A stretch of DNA of 64,000 nucleotides from Cladocopium goreaui (GCA_947184155.2 CAMXCT020000835.1:62001-126000); one strand, 5' to 3'; shown: positions 9,601 to 19,662, numbered from the stretch's first letter. Notes: a model not told the origin generated them from the letters alone. Numbers and translations: made by a program.

Positions 9601-12298
9601 GTATGATTTGTATGTATACACTGTATGCTGTTGATTTCACTACTGAGTATCACATAGTATCACTACTGCAAGACATGCGATGCAACCTAGTAACGTAGTA
9701 TGACTTCATTATGCACGATTGCTCTTACTAATAATATCTAATAATCTTATATATATACTAAAACCAATGGCGGACTTACCAGCTGCAAACAGGAGCAGGC
9801 TGCAGCATCAAGAACTTGGGATCGGGCGTTCGTCATTTGAAGAATACCAGTGACAACCACGATGAAGTCCAACCAATTCCATGCCTCACAGCATGTCGGA
9901 GACTAGAGAGCCTGGTCAAAGGTACGAGTAGTTATTCACGTTTGTCTGTGCTGAGGGGAATGCACGTGGATTCTTCATCATGATCAGCCGCATGCAACCT
10001 CTTGCGCTCCTAAAGGATCCTGTATACTGTACTCGGTGGTTCACTTGAAGCCGCCAACCACTATCCCAGGTGCTCGGAAGGAATTCCTGCCGCAAGAAAA
10101 GGCAGCAACCGGGCAGCCCAACATCTCGAAGATAGGAGGTTTCATCCAAGACAAAGCCAAAGGCAATGACCTCCATCATGGCGACTGGGGTGTTTTTGGG
10201 GGGGTCAAAACCCAGGGATTTTAGCACCAAAATAGCGTGGATGGATTGGATTCATCCCAAAATGGGCAAACATATAACATGATGCCAAGTGAACGTAAAT
10301 GGATCTTCGTCTCCCCAAGACTGGCCCAACAATTTCCAATAAGATCCAAGATAACTACATTACCCCATCCTCACATCGCTGGAGAAATTCTGTATTCGAA
10401 CATCTGGTACCATCTGGATACAGTTTCTGTGCGAGAAAACCGCGAGCCTGCTGTTCAAACCATTGGTTTGCTTTGAGTCCAGTTGGGAATCAATACGACT
10501 CAAAGTGAGTAGCTGAATCAACATCAATACATGACATCCACTTCCGGTGGTATTGAACAAAATAAGCCCAAAGTCGATGACCCCGTAAGGAGCACCAAAG
10601 TCCAACAGAAGTATCAGTCCAGTCGCACCTTCAGGACAAACTCCAGAGTAAAGAAACCTCAGCGAAGTCTCCGCGATGGCTAAGAGGTCATCAGCCCAGA
10701 ATTTCGTTGGCCAAAGAGCGCTGATACCGGTGGTGTTTGACAACTTTGCTAAGCTTCATGCAATAGGAATGACCAAAAAAATACATAAAAACAGATTGAA
10801 ACCTCCAATATCCGGAAATTTTGCAGATGGGCATCTCCCAACTTTGAATCTTGAATAGCGGCCCCTTGGCCAGGTGTTTCTCTGAGAAGCAAGAACAGCT
10901 TGGGCCAAGTGTCGACTGAATTTGAAAGCCTGGTGCCTGGAATCCAAACGAAACATATCTCCAGAGTGGCGCGTAGACTAAACTGCTAGATGTTTTTGGC
11001 GTTTTTTGCTTTCTTCTTTGAACGTTATTCACCGTTATTCCACAATGTTCTTGGCCATCTGTTTCCATCTGTCAATGTATTCCTTCTGATATTCCATGTG
11101 AGTCAAAAATTTCCCTATCCCATCCCATTCTGCTTGGTTCATCGGATTAGGTATCCCTTCGATGGGAATGACAGCCGATAAAACAGGCAGTTTCCAATCT
11201 ATATATAAATCAACAGGGGATAGCAAGGGGTGTATATATATATATATATATGCATAATATATGCATAATACCTTTCGTGGCTCACAGATGTTCGGCGAAA
11301 TCTCATGAGATCCCCATGATCTCCCGCTAAAAACCACCATTTTTCCTTGGTTTTCCTCAGTGAAATCGCCATTTTGCTTGGTTGAATCCTGTCCCTTGGA
11401 GTTGGTGGTTTTTCGTCCAAAAAACATGTGAGGATCGGATCAAAGACGTTGTCCGAGATCCAATTGAAGCCTGGCGTTTCTGGGAAAAACGGAGCTTTTT
11501 ATGGGACGTTTTTCGGGAAAATGATGGGAAAAAATGGCTGATTTATGGAGTTTCTGGATGGAATTTCTTGTAAAAATGGAAATGAATCTTCAAAAATCCA
11601 CCAGAGATATATTCATATTTCGATTGAGGATGTTCCTATTAAAATCAGGGACAGCAGCAGTTCAGATCCGGATGTAACCATCAAAACGTGTGATTTTGCC
11701 AGTGACTCATGGACATGCGTTGATCCAATTAATGGGGGGGGATCTCGGAAATGATGTTTCACATCACTGGACTATTGGATGGACAAAGATTGTCACTGAA
11801 CAGCAATAATAACCCATCCCTAATGGTGGTTTATTGATGTTTATTGGGTAATGGGACGAACAAATAGATGATACGTCTCAGAGTCCAAGATATTGAAGGC
11901 CTGTCCACATTCAGTTCTGCTGGAGCTGCACAAAAAGAATACTTGACTTATTAGGAGAGTCTTGTTAAAATCTAGAGACCCTCACCTACCTGACAGGTGG
12001 GGGAGAAAAAAAAAGCACTTCACCATTTCCTGATCAATTTGACAGACCCGGTTCAACCATGTTCAACCCCTTTTGCTGCCAAGTACCTAAATAAAAAAAA
12101 AAGTACCTAAGTTTACCCAGCAGTTTGCACTACTTGTAAAAAAAATAATGATGTCGCTGCGAAGCATATTCGGATCAAACTGACCAAACGGAAGGCCTGA
12201 GTCAGATTCACTGCGGTAGTCATAGGACGCCAAACATAGAGAATTGAAGATGATGAGGGACAGGATAAACCTGAATCGCACCGCTTCCCTTGACGAAG
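397..12298 (-). CDS. Voltage-gated cation channel gene, one complete S1-S6 domain split over about 14 exons (3' part beyond window)
   Basis: Membrane channel, probably of the four-domain calcium/sodium type. Reading right to left, exons encode S1 (FILSLIIFNSLCLASYDY), S2 (FFTLEFVLK then VIAFGF), S3 (WNWLDFIVVVTGIL), S4 (FRILRPLRSLNAVP, arginine every third residue), the S4-S5 linker (VLVNTVLSSVPRL), S5 (LMAAFLFVSFGIL then ISLFGGVFY), the pore helix and filter (ITIFQCMTLEGWTD) and the start of S6 (ATIYFFLLIPAGA). Order, spacing and motifs match the family, and nearly all junctions keep phase. The TLEGW glutamate corresponds to the calcium-channel selectivity position. The S4-S5 region most resembles domain I of T-type channels and the pore loop domain I of L-type channels, but which domain this is cannot be fixed here. 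Introns use GT, GC and possibly GA donors, and almost every acceptor is AG followed by G. The rest of S6 and any later domains lie left of base 1; the N-terminal exons are not firmly identified. Confidence 0.87.
457..1580. other. Channel intron with AT microsatellites and duplicated segment
   Basis: No coding signal seen. Bases 530-650 hold TA and GA/TA simple repeats and about 650-700 a CA/GT run. Around 1240-1480 a segment containing AATCAAACATATGGTG occurs twice about 160 bases apart. Confidence 0.5.
1581..1648 (-). CDS. Channel exon: pore helix and selectivity filter
   Basis: Encodes TALITIFQCMTLEGWTDATWMM, read here as two parts: TALITIFQC and MTLEGWTDATWMM. TLEGW is the calcium-channel type filter with glutamate at the ring position. 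Acceptor AAG before GC, donor GC. The closest family pattern is FQCITMEGWTD of L-type domain I. Confidence 0.95.
1690..2800. repeat. Dispersed element family with TAACCTAGTT and CACCTTG motifs
   Basis: Related blocks at about 1725-1815, 2020-2145 and 2705-2775 share ATAAACCATAGTTAACC, CCAACTTAGCT-like motifs and a CCTTGCAGTGGGATGGTCAA end. The same family recurs near 18,440-18,860, 44,390-44,900 and 56,870-57,080, some copies ending ACCACCTTGTAT. Confidence 0.5.
2821..2866 (-). CDS. Channel exon: lead-in to pore helix
   Basis: Encodes VFPESEWISFDHLGL plus one base. The FDHLG segment is the usual FDN..-type lead into the pore helix. GC donor; the leftover G plus GC of the next exon gives glycine before TALITIFQ. 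Confidence 0.77.
5502..5557 (-). CDS. Channel exon candidate: extracellular turret between S5 and pore
   Basis: Bounded by CAG and a GTGAGG donor. In the phase set by the previous exon it reads C then VGLGPTPGRRDFVADAIS, and it ends in phase 0, as the next accepted exon requires. There is no family motif, so the call rests on phase and splice sites. Confidence 0.45.
6731..6781 (-). CDS. Channel exon: end of S5 and outer loop
   Basis: Encodes ISLFGGVFYRSSSAGD. The LFGG motif is the usual outer end of S5, followed by the start of the extracellular turret. Acceptor CAG before GC, donor GT. Confidence 0.92.
7181..7231 (-). CDS. Channel exon: first part of S5
   Basis: Encodes NVTLMAAFLFVSFGIL, a hydrophobic S5 helix. 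It has a GC donor, and its last base G joins GC of the next exon to form glycine, giving FGILG then ISLFGG. Acceptor CAG before GA. Confidence 0.95.
7538..7656. mobile_element. Short inverted-repeat element, family B (CCCTCTGGTAA ends)
   Basis: Starts TACCCTCTGGTAAAC and ends in the complement GCCAGAGGGTAAAC, with AT-rich non-coding DNA between. A 3' half copy lies at about 8766-8857. Non-autonomous MITE-like structure in a channel intron. Confidence 0.6.
7981..8088. mobile_element. Short inverted-repeat element, family D (TTTGTCTGAAAAT ends)
   Basis: Begins TGGGTTTGTCTGAAAAT and ends ATTTTCAGACACACCCA, a near-perfect terminal inverted repeat around an inner inverted region. Another full copy is at 58,535-58,669, and partial ends occur near 8745, 35,715 and 36,940. 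Confidence 0.65.
8166..8205 (-). CDS. Channel exon: S4-S5 linker
   Basis: Encodes VLVNTVLSSVPRL plus the first base of a glycine codon completed by the next exon. The sequence is the amphipathic S4-S5 coupling helix. Acceptor CAG, donor GT. Confidence 0.95.
8668..8719 (-). CDS. Channel exon: S4 voltage sensor
   Basis: Encodes FRILRPLRSLNAVPQMK, with arginines at every third position and the RPLR motif common to calcium and sodium channel sensors. Acceptor CAG before G, donor GC, ending in phase 0 exactly where the next exon starts with VLV. Confidence 0.95.
9372..9397 (-). CDS. Channel micro-exon candidate: start of S4
   Basis: One frame reads VGFLRMSR, which supplies the first two S4 arginines in the expected three-residue spacing before FRILRPLR. 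The acceptor is AAG before GC. The 3' junction is unresolved: one extra residue is needed before FRIL, and no canonical donor gives the right phase. Confidence 0.5.
9828..9884 (-). CDS. Channel exon: S3 helix
   Basis: 57 bases in phase 0 encoding AWNWLDFIVVVTGILQMTN, the S3 helix with its conserved aspartate (WLDF). Acceptor GAG before GCA. The donor drawn is GC; a GA donor four bases further on would also fit and would give a better phase to the following S4 piece. Confidence 0.9.
10123..10170 (-). CDS. Channel exon: end of S2 and S2-S3 loop
   Basis: 48 bases in phase 0 encoding VIAFGFVLDETSYLRD. The acceptor is GAG before GTC and the donor is GT. The product continues FFTLEFVLK from the previous exon and leads into AWNWLDF of the next, as in the ion-channel family (IAFGF...YLRD.WN). 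Confidence 0.92.
10629..10657 (-). CDS. Channel micro-exon: S2 centre, FFTLEFVLK
   Basis: A 29-base exon between GAG and a GT donor. It encodes FFTLEFVLK, the signature core of S2 with its conserved glutamate and lysine. A TGA lies in frame just upstream of the acceptor, so the exon cannot extend further 5' in this frame. Confidence 0.85.
11426..11470 (-). CDS. Channel exon: start of S2
   Basis: 45 bases encoding FNWISDNVFDPILT, acceptor CAG before GC, donor GT. It ends in one base, T, which joins GT of the next exon into a cysteine codon, giving DPILTC followed by FFTLEF. This matches the usual S2 pattern of a four-domain channel. Confidence 0.85.
12158..12298 (-). CDS. Channel exon: S1 helix and S1-S2 loop
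   Basis: Open in one frame with SSREAVRFRF leading into the S1 helix FILSLIIFNSLCLASYDY, then a polar extracellular loop ending FGQFDPNMLR. The acceptor is TTCTTCAG and the donor is GC. One leftover base (A) pairs with GC at the start of the next exon to give serine, so phase is kept. The 5' edge could instead be an internal AG a few codons in. Confidence 0.8.
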
Positions 12299-12864
12299 CT
12301 GAAGAAATACGTGGTTCAATACAACTGTGAAAACTCTGCTAAGTAGAGAAGCCTCCCACGTGAGTGATCACACAAGACTGTATGGCTCCTTATTGAACAA
12401 ACCACGAAATAACCTAATTTAGAATAGCTGAAGAGCCAGCTGCAAACAAGCGATTCTCTCATATACTTCATGTGGACCTACCGCAAGCAAAATGCTAGGA
12501 TCTTTTGCAAACTATAGTATCTGCAAGCCAATGGCCAGCGTGACATACTGGCGGTTTGGATCTGATTGTAGTGATGTATTCCGAACCACTTCCAATCACT
12601 GACTTGCTTCCATCGAACCTTCAGCCAGAAAATACAGGGTGATGTCTGATCACAGATTTAGGCCAAAGGAGTAATCATCATTCATGAAAACCATTATCGT
12701 TAGAAGTTGTGAATCTGTGATAATTAATTTTCAAGGTCAGAGTGCCACCATTTCAAAACATTTCAGGTGATGCTTGAGCACAACAAATAAAATATACTGT
12801 GCCGCTTTGCAGTTGAACAGTTGAAGCACACTGCACACCACGAGAGTTGCTGGCAAATCTCATC

Positions 12865-12954
12865 CTGTAAGCATCGCAAGTGCCTCGCAGAGCCGCAGAG
12901 AAGTCTCTGAGGCAAAGGCTTGTCGAAGAGGAACCAGTTCACCAACTCAATGAC
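12865..12954 (-). CDS. Exon candidate upstream of channel S1
   Basis: 90 bases in one frame between CAG and a GA donor: VIELVNWFLFDKPLPQR, then LLCGSARHLRCLQ. It sits about 570 bases upstream of the S1 exon on the same strand, so it may be the channel's cytoplasmic segment before S1. No family motif supports this. Confidence 0.5.
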
Positions 12955-13265
12955 CTGCCGAAAGCTACCACCGGACGTGTTTTTTTCACAGATGGGTTAC
13001 GTGGTTGATAAACGTTGATTGGTTGACTGTAAATGTGAATATGTAACCATCAGAGAACCAAGTTGCACATGGGATATCCTCAGAGGATTTGAAAAATCAG
13101 GACTCTGGTGGATTGTCCCATAGCCATGAAAAATGCCGTCTGGAACTGATTTGATACATCTCTCCGTCTATGAAAAGAGCTCCGCAGGCAAAATTTGCAA
13201 ATCATACACTGGTATGGAAGACAGGGACAATATGGGTGAGCACAGGATCCTACATGAGAACTAAC

Positions 13266-13312
13266 CCATGGCTATGGCGGCCCAGAGTGGCAGCACATCG
13301 AAGAAGAACGCC
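13266..13312 (-). CDS. Exon candidate, hydrophobic
   Basis: Reads AFFFDVLPLWAAIAM between TAG and a GT donor. It resembles a membrane helix with a charged start. No family assigned. Confidence 0.4.
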
Positions 13313-13870
13313 CTACAGTCTGGAGTCTAGAGGTCAAGTTGTAAAGCAGAGCCAAGAATTCCCCACATTTTGCACACAAGAAGTGCTGACAAATCGATGG
13401 AAAAGAGATTTGACTTCTCCAACAAATCTTCGAAAATAAGATCCGAAAACTATCCCAACTGCAATACGATCCCTATCCAAGCTGGCTCCCACAGGGGAGC
13501 CGGGCATGTCGCCGGAAGCAGCTGTTCAGTGAGAAAATGAACAACGAGCGTCTGCAAACCTGGCGAGCTGAGTGATGAGCTGCAAAGTGGGCGAGCTGAG
13601 GCAGTCGGTCAGAATCAAATGCTGAATCTGACACTTAATCCCAATACCATGTATGAATTGTATATATATATACATTAATATATTATAATACATATATATA
13701 TATAGAGAGAGAGAGACATAGTATTATAGAGTTCTATATATGTAGTCTTCTTTACTATGTATATTTGATTCTATAAACACATATAGTATAATATGTATAA
13801 TATGATTATATATGTATATGGAAACACTGGCATCCCAACTGCTTCGCGGGATCGGCCAGAATTTTATGGC

Positions 13871-13918
13871 CTTTTGCTCCTTTCCACGGAGGCAAATGAT
13901 GGCCAGTTCCTCAGAAAT
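13871..13918 (-). CDS. Exon candidate, soluble
   Basis: 48 bases in phase 0 reading ISEELAIICLRGKEQK, acceptor CAG and GC donor. Protein-like composition; family unknown. Confidence 0.45.
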
Positions 13919-14689
13919 CTGGGTGAATTTGCTGTGAAGCAACCACACCAGAATCGCTTGGAACTATGAAATACTATGAACCAAAAATGCCCCCAAAAGA
14001 AATATGGATATGGTAAAACAGGTGTTGATCGATCCATCCCCAGAACATGTGTGTGAAACTCAAGTCAAGCTCTTACAATTACAAAGCGAAAGCCACGTTT
14101 CTTCTGACAGACATGGAGCTCCAAGTGATTCGAAGGCCTGAAATCATCCTGGGTAGAGATAGTGGTAGTTCAGGTTCAGACCTAACCACGACGTATCCTG
14201 CCAAAATACCTGGAGGCCAAATCCAAAACATTGCAGTGCCGGAAACTGGGAAACCACTGCTTGAGGAAATGCATTCTGCATGGCACTGCACGTTAAACCC
14301 TTGGCCAAAATGATGCGAGAAACCCTCAATCCCCTGCCTGAAAATTGGGGGCAGACCTTGATTTGGTGGTTTCCTAAGTCATGGGGTATCTCTAAATCAT
14401 CCAAATTTTAGTCGAAGTAAACCATCCATTGACAGGGAGTAACCCCATGACTATGGAAACTAACCCCATTTCTCTGGACAAACCCATAGCTGATCCAAGC
14501 GTCTCTTTTCTGCGGATCGCCCTGGGAAATGATCTGAAGTCGACCTGCGCATGTGCGAATCACATGAACACATCTTTGTCATGCACACAATGGGACACGA
14601 CCTTTTCAAAAGGGTTAGTTCATGTTAGTTATACCCTATGATTTTCCAAGATTTCGCCATTTCAAAACATGTTAAGCATGAAAATTCAG

Positions 14690-14895
14690 CCTGTTTTTTG
14701 GATTTCTCCGGTGGTTTTTGGTGTTTGGAGCTCCCCGTTTCGCCACAGCCCGTTGAAACGGCCAGGCCTGGACACCAGTTCCAATCGGCCTCCCGAGAGC
14801 CACAGGACAAATTCGATGGTAGCCTGGAGGGTGGCTTCGGGCTGGTGTCAGACCTCGGCCGAAGGGACAGGACAGTATCGGCCCAGAAACTCATC
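14690..14895. other. GC-rich block, possibly exonic, strand and frame unclear
   Basis: A clearly GC-richer patch than its surroundings. On the minus strand one frame reads ATIEFVLWLSGG and GRLELVSRPGRF; the plus strand is also open. I cannot choose between them. Confidence 0.3.
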
Positions 14896-15329
14896 ATCTA
14901 GGCTGAAAATTGTTAGTGACACTTAGTGTTAATAGATGTGAATAATTAGACAATAGATAGACTTAATGGATGTGAATAGATGTTAATAGATGTTAAGTGG
15001 ATAATAGATGTAAAATGGTGAATCAGCAATTCAATGATCATCAAATATGGGTGTTTTTTTTAAGTGGGAGATCAACAAAACCATCGGTTTCAATACGAAA
15101 GTGGATTAATTTTGGATGATTTGGATGATTTGGAGGTACCCCAATTTTAGGAACCTCAATATCATCAATAATAGTGAAATGATAGTTAATAATACTTAAT
15201 AGCATAGAGAATAACAAGGTGGTGCCCCCGAGGTATCTGAGGTGGTTTACAACTATAACTAGGGTTTATGGATGTGTATGGTAGATATACGTGGTTGTTG
15301 ATCAAAATTCCTTTATCCCGGAACGGCCA

Positions 15330-15895
15330 TTCTTCGCGAATAAAAATTTTACTTTCGCGAAACTTTCGCGAACTCCATGTTTATCTTTCGCGGGGCCCAT
15401 GTTGGCCAACAACCCCTCTTATGAAGATTCGTTCACCGCCTGCCAAATTACGCCAGAGAATCACGGATCACTTCTTGGTAGCCTTTTAAACATGCAGCTA
15501 GCATCACGGAATCCCTTCTCAGGACAGATTTTTTTTTGCAAAGTTTACTGGCCCACCCCCTTCAACATGCACTTTGACTTTCGCCCGCTCTTTCGCATAA
15601 CTTTCGCGGAACTTTCGCGAAAATATCCCTATTCACAGACCCCGGCCATCAGCAGGTGCACTGAAGGAAAAGCGAAGACCAGGGGCCTTGGTGTTTGGCT
15701 CTCGCAAAGCCTCACTTTTGGAAACTTGGCTACTGCTACTCGCATTCTCTGGTGCCCTTCTCCTGCCGGACCCCGGGCGGCAGTGGGTGGCAGCCCTTTA
15801 CATATAATGATTATAATACCCAACTTTCGCGAAACTTTCGCGAAATAAAATTTTACTTTCGCGAACTCGAAAAAAAACTTTCGCGAGGGTCTCCA
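15330..15895. repeat. Cluster of CGCGAAAGTT palindromic repeats
   Basis: Units of the type ACTTTCGCGAAACTTTCGCG recur at about 15,330-15,400, 15,575-15,625 and 15,820-15,885, with scattered single CTTTCGCG motifs. The outer clusters share a segment with ATAAAATTTTACTTTCGCG. This looks like one repeat-bounded unit of roughly 0.56 kb. A 185-codon open frame on the plus strand here is not considered a gene. Confidence 0.7.
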
Positions 15896-16984
15896 ACATA
15901 ACATGCACGGCTTTCGCAATTAAAACTCCTTACAAGGACCTTTAGATTAACCATCATGTATACTTCGTGGTGGTTGTAAATCAACTTATGGCTGGGGCAG
16001 GCACCTTGTAATAATTGTTCATGAAGGCTAATAACAGCGCCACAATATGAAACAATGGTTAAGAATTGATAATGCTTCAATATGTTGCCATGTTTGTCAT
16101 GTCTTTGACATGTGAGGGGAAAGGGAAATATGGGAAACATGTCAGATGCGCAAGACAGAAAGCTTCCCTGGGTAGTATGTATCTTGTATATGTATATATA
16201 TATACTATGCATGTCCCCTCGTGTTTTAGGCAAAATGAAACTGCATTGTTGACATGCCTAACCAAGGCTTGCCCCGGATATGATGGATACCAAAACCAAA
16301 AGTGGCGAGATGGTGGCGACACTAGTCATGTACCTAGACCTTCAAAGTACCAATGAGAATGGGCATATAGAAGAGCCAACATGTTCGAGCAACTTCCATC
16401 TTTATTTCATACATGAGGGTCTAGGTATATAATTCGTAACAGACGCAACATTCAATCAGGGCACATGCAGCGTATGTACTTGAATAATCTTAAACACATA
16501 GTGAGTCTGCAGAGTCCTGGCAAGTGCGAAAGTCGCCCCAATCAAATCATATCAACTACCGAACACAGCAAGGGATATGCAACCGCATTTCTCCCCATGA
16601 ATGGTGGTTTTAGTGTCATCGATGTAAAAAATGACAGAGGGCACCATCCCCTTCTTGTTGGTTCAATTCCCACTTCTGTTGGCTAAATCACTTTAATTCT
16701 TCTTGGTATATCCACATGCATAATTTGAATGATCATGGGAAGAATGAGGTGTTCAACATTTCTCAATCATCAAATCTAAGGGTGTTCCATAATTTCACAT
16801 GAAATTTAGTTGTTTCATGTTGTTTCCATGTATAATTTCCCATCAATTTAGGTGTTGTTCATGGGTTTTTCCCACAATTTTCAAAGGTTCAAATGTCAAA
16901 ACCGTTGTTGAACATTTCCCACAACAGTTTTTTCTCCACGAAAAAAAAAAATATTCATCGCCAAGAACAAACGCCATGAGACAC

Positions 16985-17018
16985 ATCTTTGGGCGGTGCG
17001 GTGACGTCCTCCGGGAAC
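16985..17018 (-). CDS. Small exon candidate
   Basis: Reads FPEDVTAPPKD between GAG and a GT donor. Short and unassigned. Confidence 0.33.
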
Positions 17019-17664
17019 CTCAGCAATGGATGTACCATCTTTGTCCATAAAGATTCATTGGAAAAAGATGGTGTATGGAATGATTGTTGACCCATCAGTC
17101 TAATCTATGCATGTGGGAGTATTGTCCATTCCATCAATCTTTGGTCTTAATTTGTCTACCCTCCATAGATTGATGGAGTATGATGGAATGGCTGGAATCT
17201 CACCATGAAGATCAATATCCAGTTTACCATTTATTGAATGGTGGTTGAATATATCTGGAAAATCTCCATTTTGGTTTTTGGACATTTATCTCTATGGATT
17301 TAATACCGATGTGACCGCTTATACTGATTAGCGTTGTCGTGGCTTTGGATCCTCCAATTCCAAGAAGCCCACATGGATCCTGTGAATTTTAGTATCCCAC
17401 GTGCAATCCCAATTTTCAGTGGTGAACCACTAGCTAACATCATGATGAGAAAATCGACACAAATCCATAACTGTCCCCCCAAAAATGTGATGGTTTTCTG
17501 CAATTTTTCCATCAGTTCTAGGGATCACCATCCGGCATTGCCATGCAAGTCATGGATGGCTCATGTGACCTCCGTAGGATGTAGCGGGTGGGTAAACGGA
17601 GAAACTGGGATATTTATTAGTATATTTGTGGGTGTATATATATATATATATTGATATTGATATG

Positions 17665-17779
17665 AGGGTTCCTAAGTCATGGGGGTACCCCCAAATCATC
17701 CAAGTCATTAGACTCTGACTCTGACTGCGTATTAAAACCAAGGGTGACTTGGGCATCCCCCATGACTTAGGAACCCCCC
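17665..17779. mobile_element. Short inverted-repeat element, family C (GGTTCCTAAGTCATGGGG ends)
   Basis: Begins GGGTTCCTAAGTCATGGGGG and ends CCCCCATGACTTAGGAACCC, a perfect terminal inverted repeat. Related ends are found near 14,365, 19,663-19,762 and 22,674. Confidence 0.75.
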
Positions 17780-17865
17780 AAAAAAGGGTCTAATTATTTG
17801 ACGGCTGCTCAGAAACGGAGGCCCTAGCTCATCAATCCAGCGCTGTCAGCATCAGTGTTTAAAAC

Positions 17866-17966
17866 CAATCGAAATCGCCATGATGAAACAGGCGAAGACC
17901 CCATCCATTTCGTAAACAAACCAGGCCATAGTTTGGTAGGTCAGGTCGTAGCCGTGGTAGGGCACC
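17866..17966 (-). CDS. Exon of an unidentified membrane protein
   Basis: 101 bases between CCAG and a GT donor. It reads VPYHGYDLTYQTMAWF then VYEMDGVFACFIMAISI, a polar lead and a likely membrane helix. Frame and splice sites agree. The family is not recognised; it could belong to the channel gene upstream or to another gene. Confidence 0.65.
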
Positions 17967-18447
17967 CTGGCTGCCATAAACAACTACCATTTGGAGCTGG
18001 TTTCCAATCCCAGCTATAACCTATTGATTGAGCAGTGTTCAAAACCCTCTGTAATTCAACCATACAAGGTTGGCTAAAACGGATTCACAGAATGGATGAT
18101 GATAATTCCCAATATATTGGTATAACCCCCAAACTAATCATCAACCAACTGTAGTTTTGAAGACTGCTCTATCGGGCCTAGCACAGTAACTCAGTTTATA
18201 CAGAAAATATCAAATTAAAATCTATAATATCAACATATCCAAAGTATATATAGCAACATAAAAGATATTATACCCATAAATTTCACAATCATACGAGCAA
18301 TACGTACCACAATGGATATATACATATATATATACCACAATATCGAGAGAGAGGGAGAAAAAAACGCCCAATTTCTTCGGCAAGAAACGGATCAGGTGGA
18401 CATTGGACCTGGCACATGGGAGGTGATCAGGTGATCCCTAGGTTTCC

Positions 18448-18800
18448 TAATTTATACAAGGTTCATGATGGTTTATGGTAGATATATCTATAGTTACTAC
18501 AAGGTTAACATAGGTTAACCATGGACTATGGTAGATATATCTATAGTTAATACAAGGTGAACATAGGTTAACTATGGTTTATGGTAGATATATCTATAGT
18601 TACTACAAGATTAACATAGGTTAACCATGGACTATGGTAAATATATCTATAGTCAATACAAGGTGAGCATAGGTTAACTATGGTTTATGGTAGGTATATC
18701 TATAGTTCATGCAAGCTTAACATATGTTAACTATGGTTTATGGTAGATATATCTATAGTTAATACAAGGTTAGCTATGGTTGATGGTAGATATATGTATA
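18448..18800. repeat. 53-bp tandem array
   Basis: The motif TAGATATATCTATAGTT recurs at about 18,481, 18,534, 18,587, 18,640, 18,693 and 18,746, exactly 53 bases apart. Each unit also holds the palindromic GGTTAAC...GTTAACC and an ACCATGG or ACTATGG core. It lies within an element that ends at about 18,870 with CACCACCTTGTAT. Confidence 0.85.
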
Positions 18801-19299
18801 TTATATATATATACTACAGTCATGGGGGTTATAAACCACTATAAACCAACTTATAACTGGGGGGCACCACCTTGTATAGTACAAGTAGCCCCCCCAAAGA
18901 TAGAAAAGTAATATGTATATTATATATATATATATGATTATATATGATTTGCCCTTCCATTTCAGGAAAATCTTAGTTGTTTAATCCTTTCTGGGGGCTC
19001 CTTTTTCCACCCTTTCAGTAAGATGTTTATCCTTTACAGGAACTCCCTTGGATTTTTGGAATGCTTTGAAGATCAATCCTAGGAATTTAACTGGATTTTT
19101 TCCCTCCAACCAATTTGGGATTCTGGGGCGTGAATCGTTTGCCCAAAAAAGTTCCGTGTGATCCAAGCCAAGATTGAACACAGACTGGCGAAAGGTTTTT
19201 AAAAATGAGGCTATCGGGGGGACGTGAAACGTTTTTGAAGCTTTGAAGCTCAACAAAGTTCATTCAGAATTCCCAGCAAAGTATATACACATGTTCTTG

Positions 19300-19480
19300 C
19301 CACGTCTGTCTCAACAACGACGACCACCACCACAACCACAACAACAACAACAACAACCACAACAACTCCGGTTCGCACATTCCGCAGCACCTTAGCGTGA
19401 TCGTGGTGTCGGTCAGAGTGCTGGTGATGGTGGCGGTGGTGGTGGTGATGCCGGTCGTCGCGGCCGTGCTGGTGAGTTTG
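19300..19480. repeat. Trinucleotide-rich low-complexity block
   Basis: ACA/ACC triplets at 19,320-19,370 and GTG/GTC triplets at 19,395-19,475 create long threonine, valine or histidine frames on both strands. No splice or family support for coding. Confidence 0.6.
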
Positions 19481-19662
19481 CGCGTACAAATGCCTGGCGC
19501 CACCCCTGCAGATTGGGTCCTGGGTCAGACACGGGCACCCATGGGCACCCTTGGTTTGGGATGTTCACCCTAGAGTAAACCCCTAAAACTAGAAAAGTAG
19601 TTCGCTGCTATACAAGATCTTAATTGATTTTATCTTCTATCGCGTGACGGACGTTTATATGG

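Noticed and set aside
11043-11180. Minus-strand stretch reading FLTHMEYQKEYIDRWKQ, which resembles an S1-S2 loop of the channel
   Set aside because: The exons on either side (11,426-11,470 and 10,629-10,657) join in perfect phase and sequence without it, and its own phase does not fit.
15291-15848. Plus-strand open frame of 185 codons
   Set aside because: It is made largely of the CGCGAAAGTT repeat cluster; no family signal.
19250-19503. Poly-threonine, poly-valine and histidine-rich frames
   Set aside because: Caused by trinucleotide repeats readable in several frames on both strands; no splice support.
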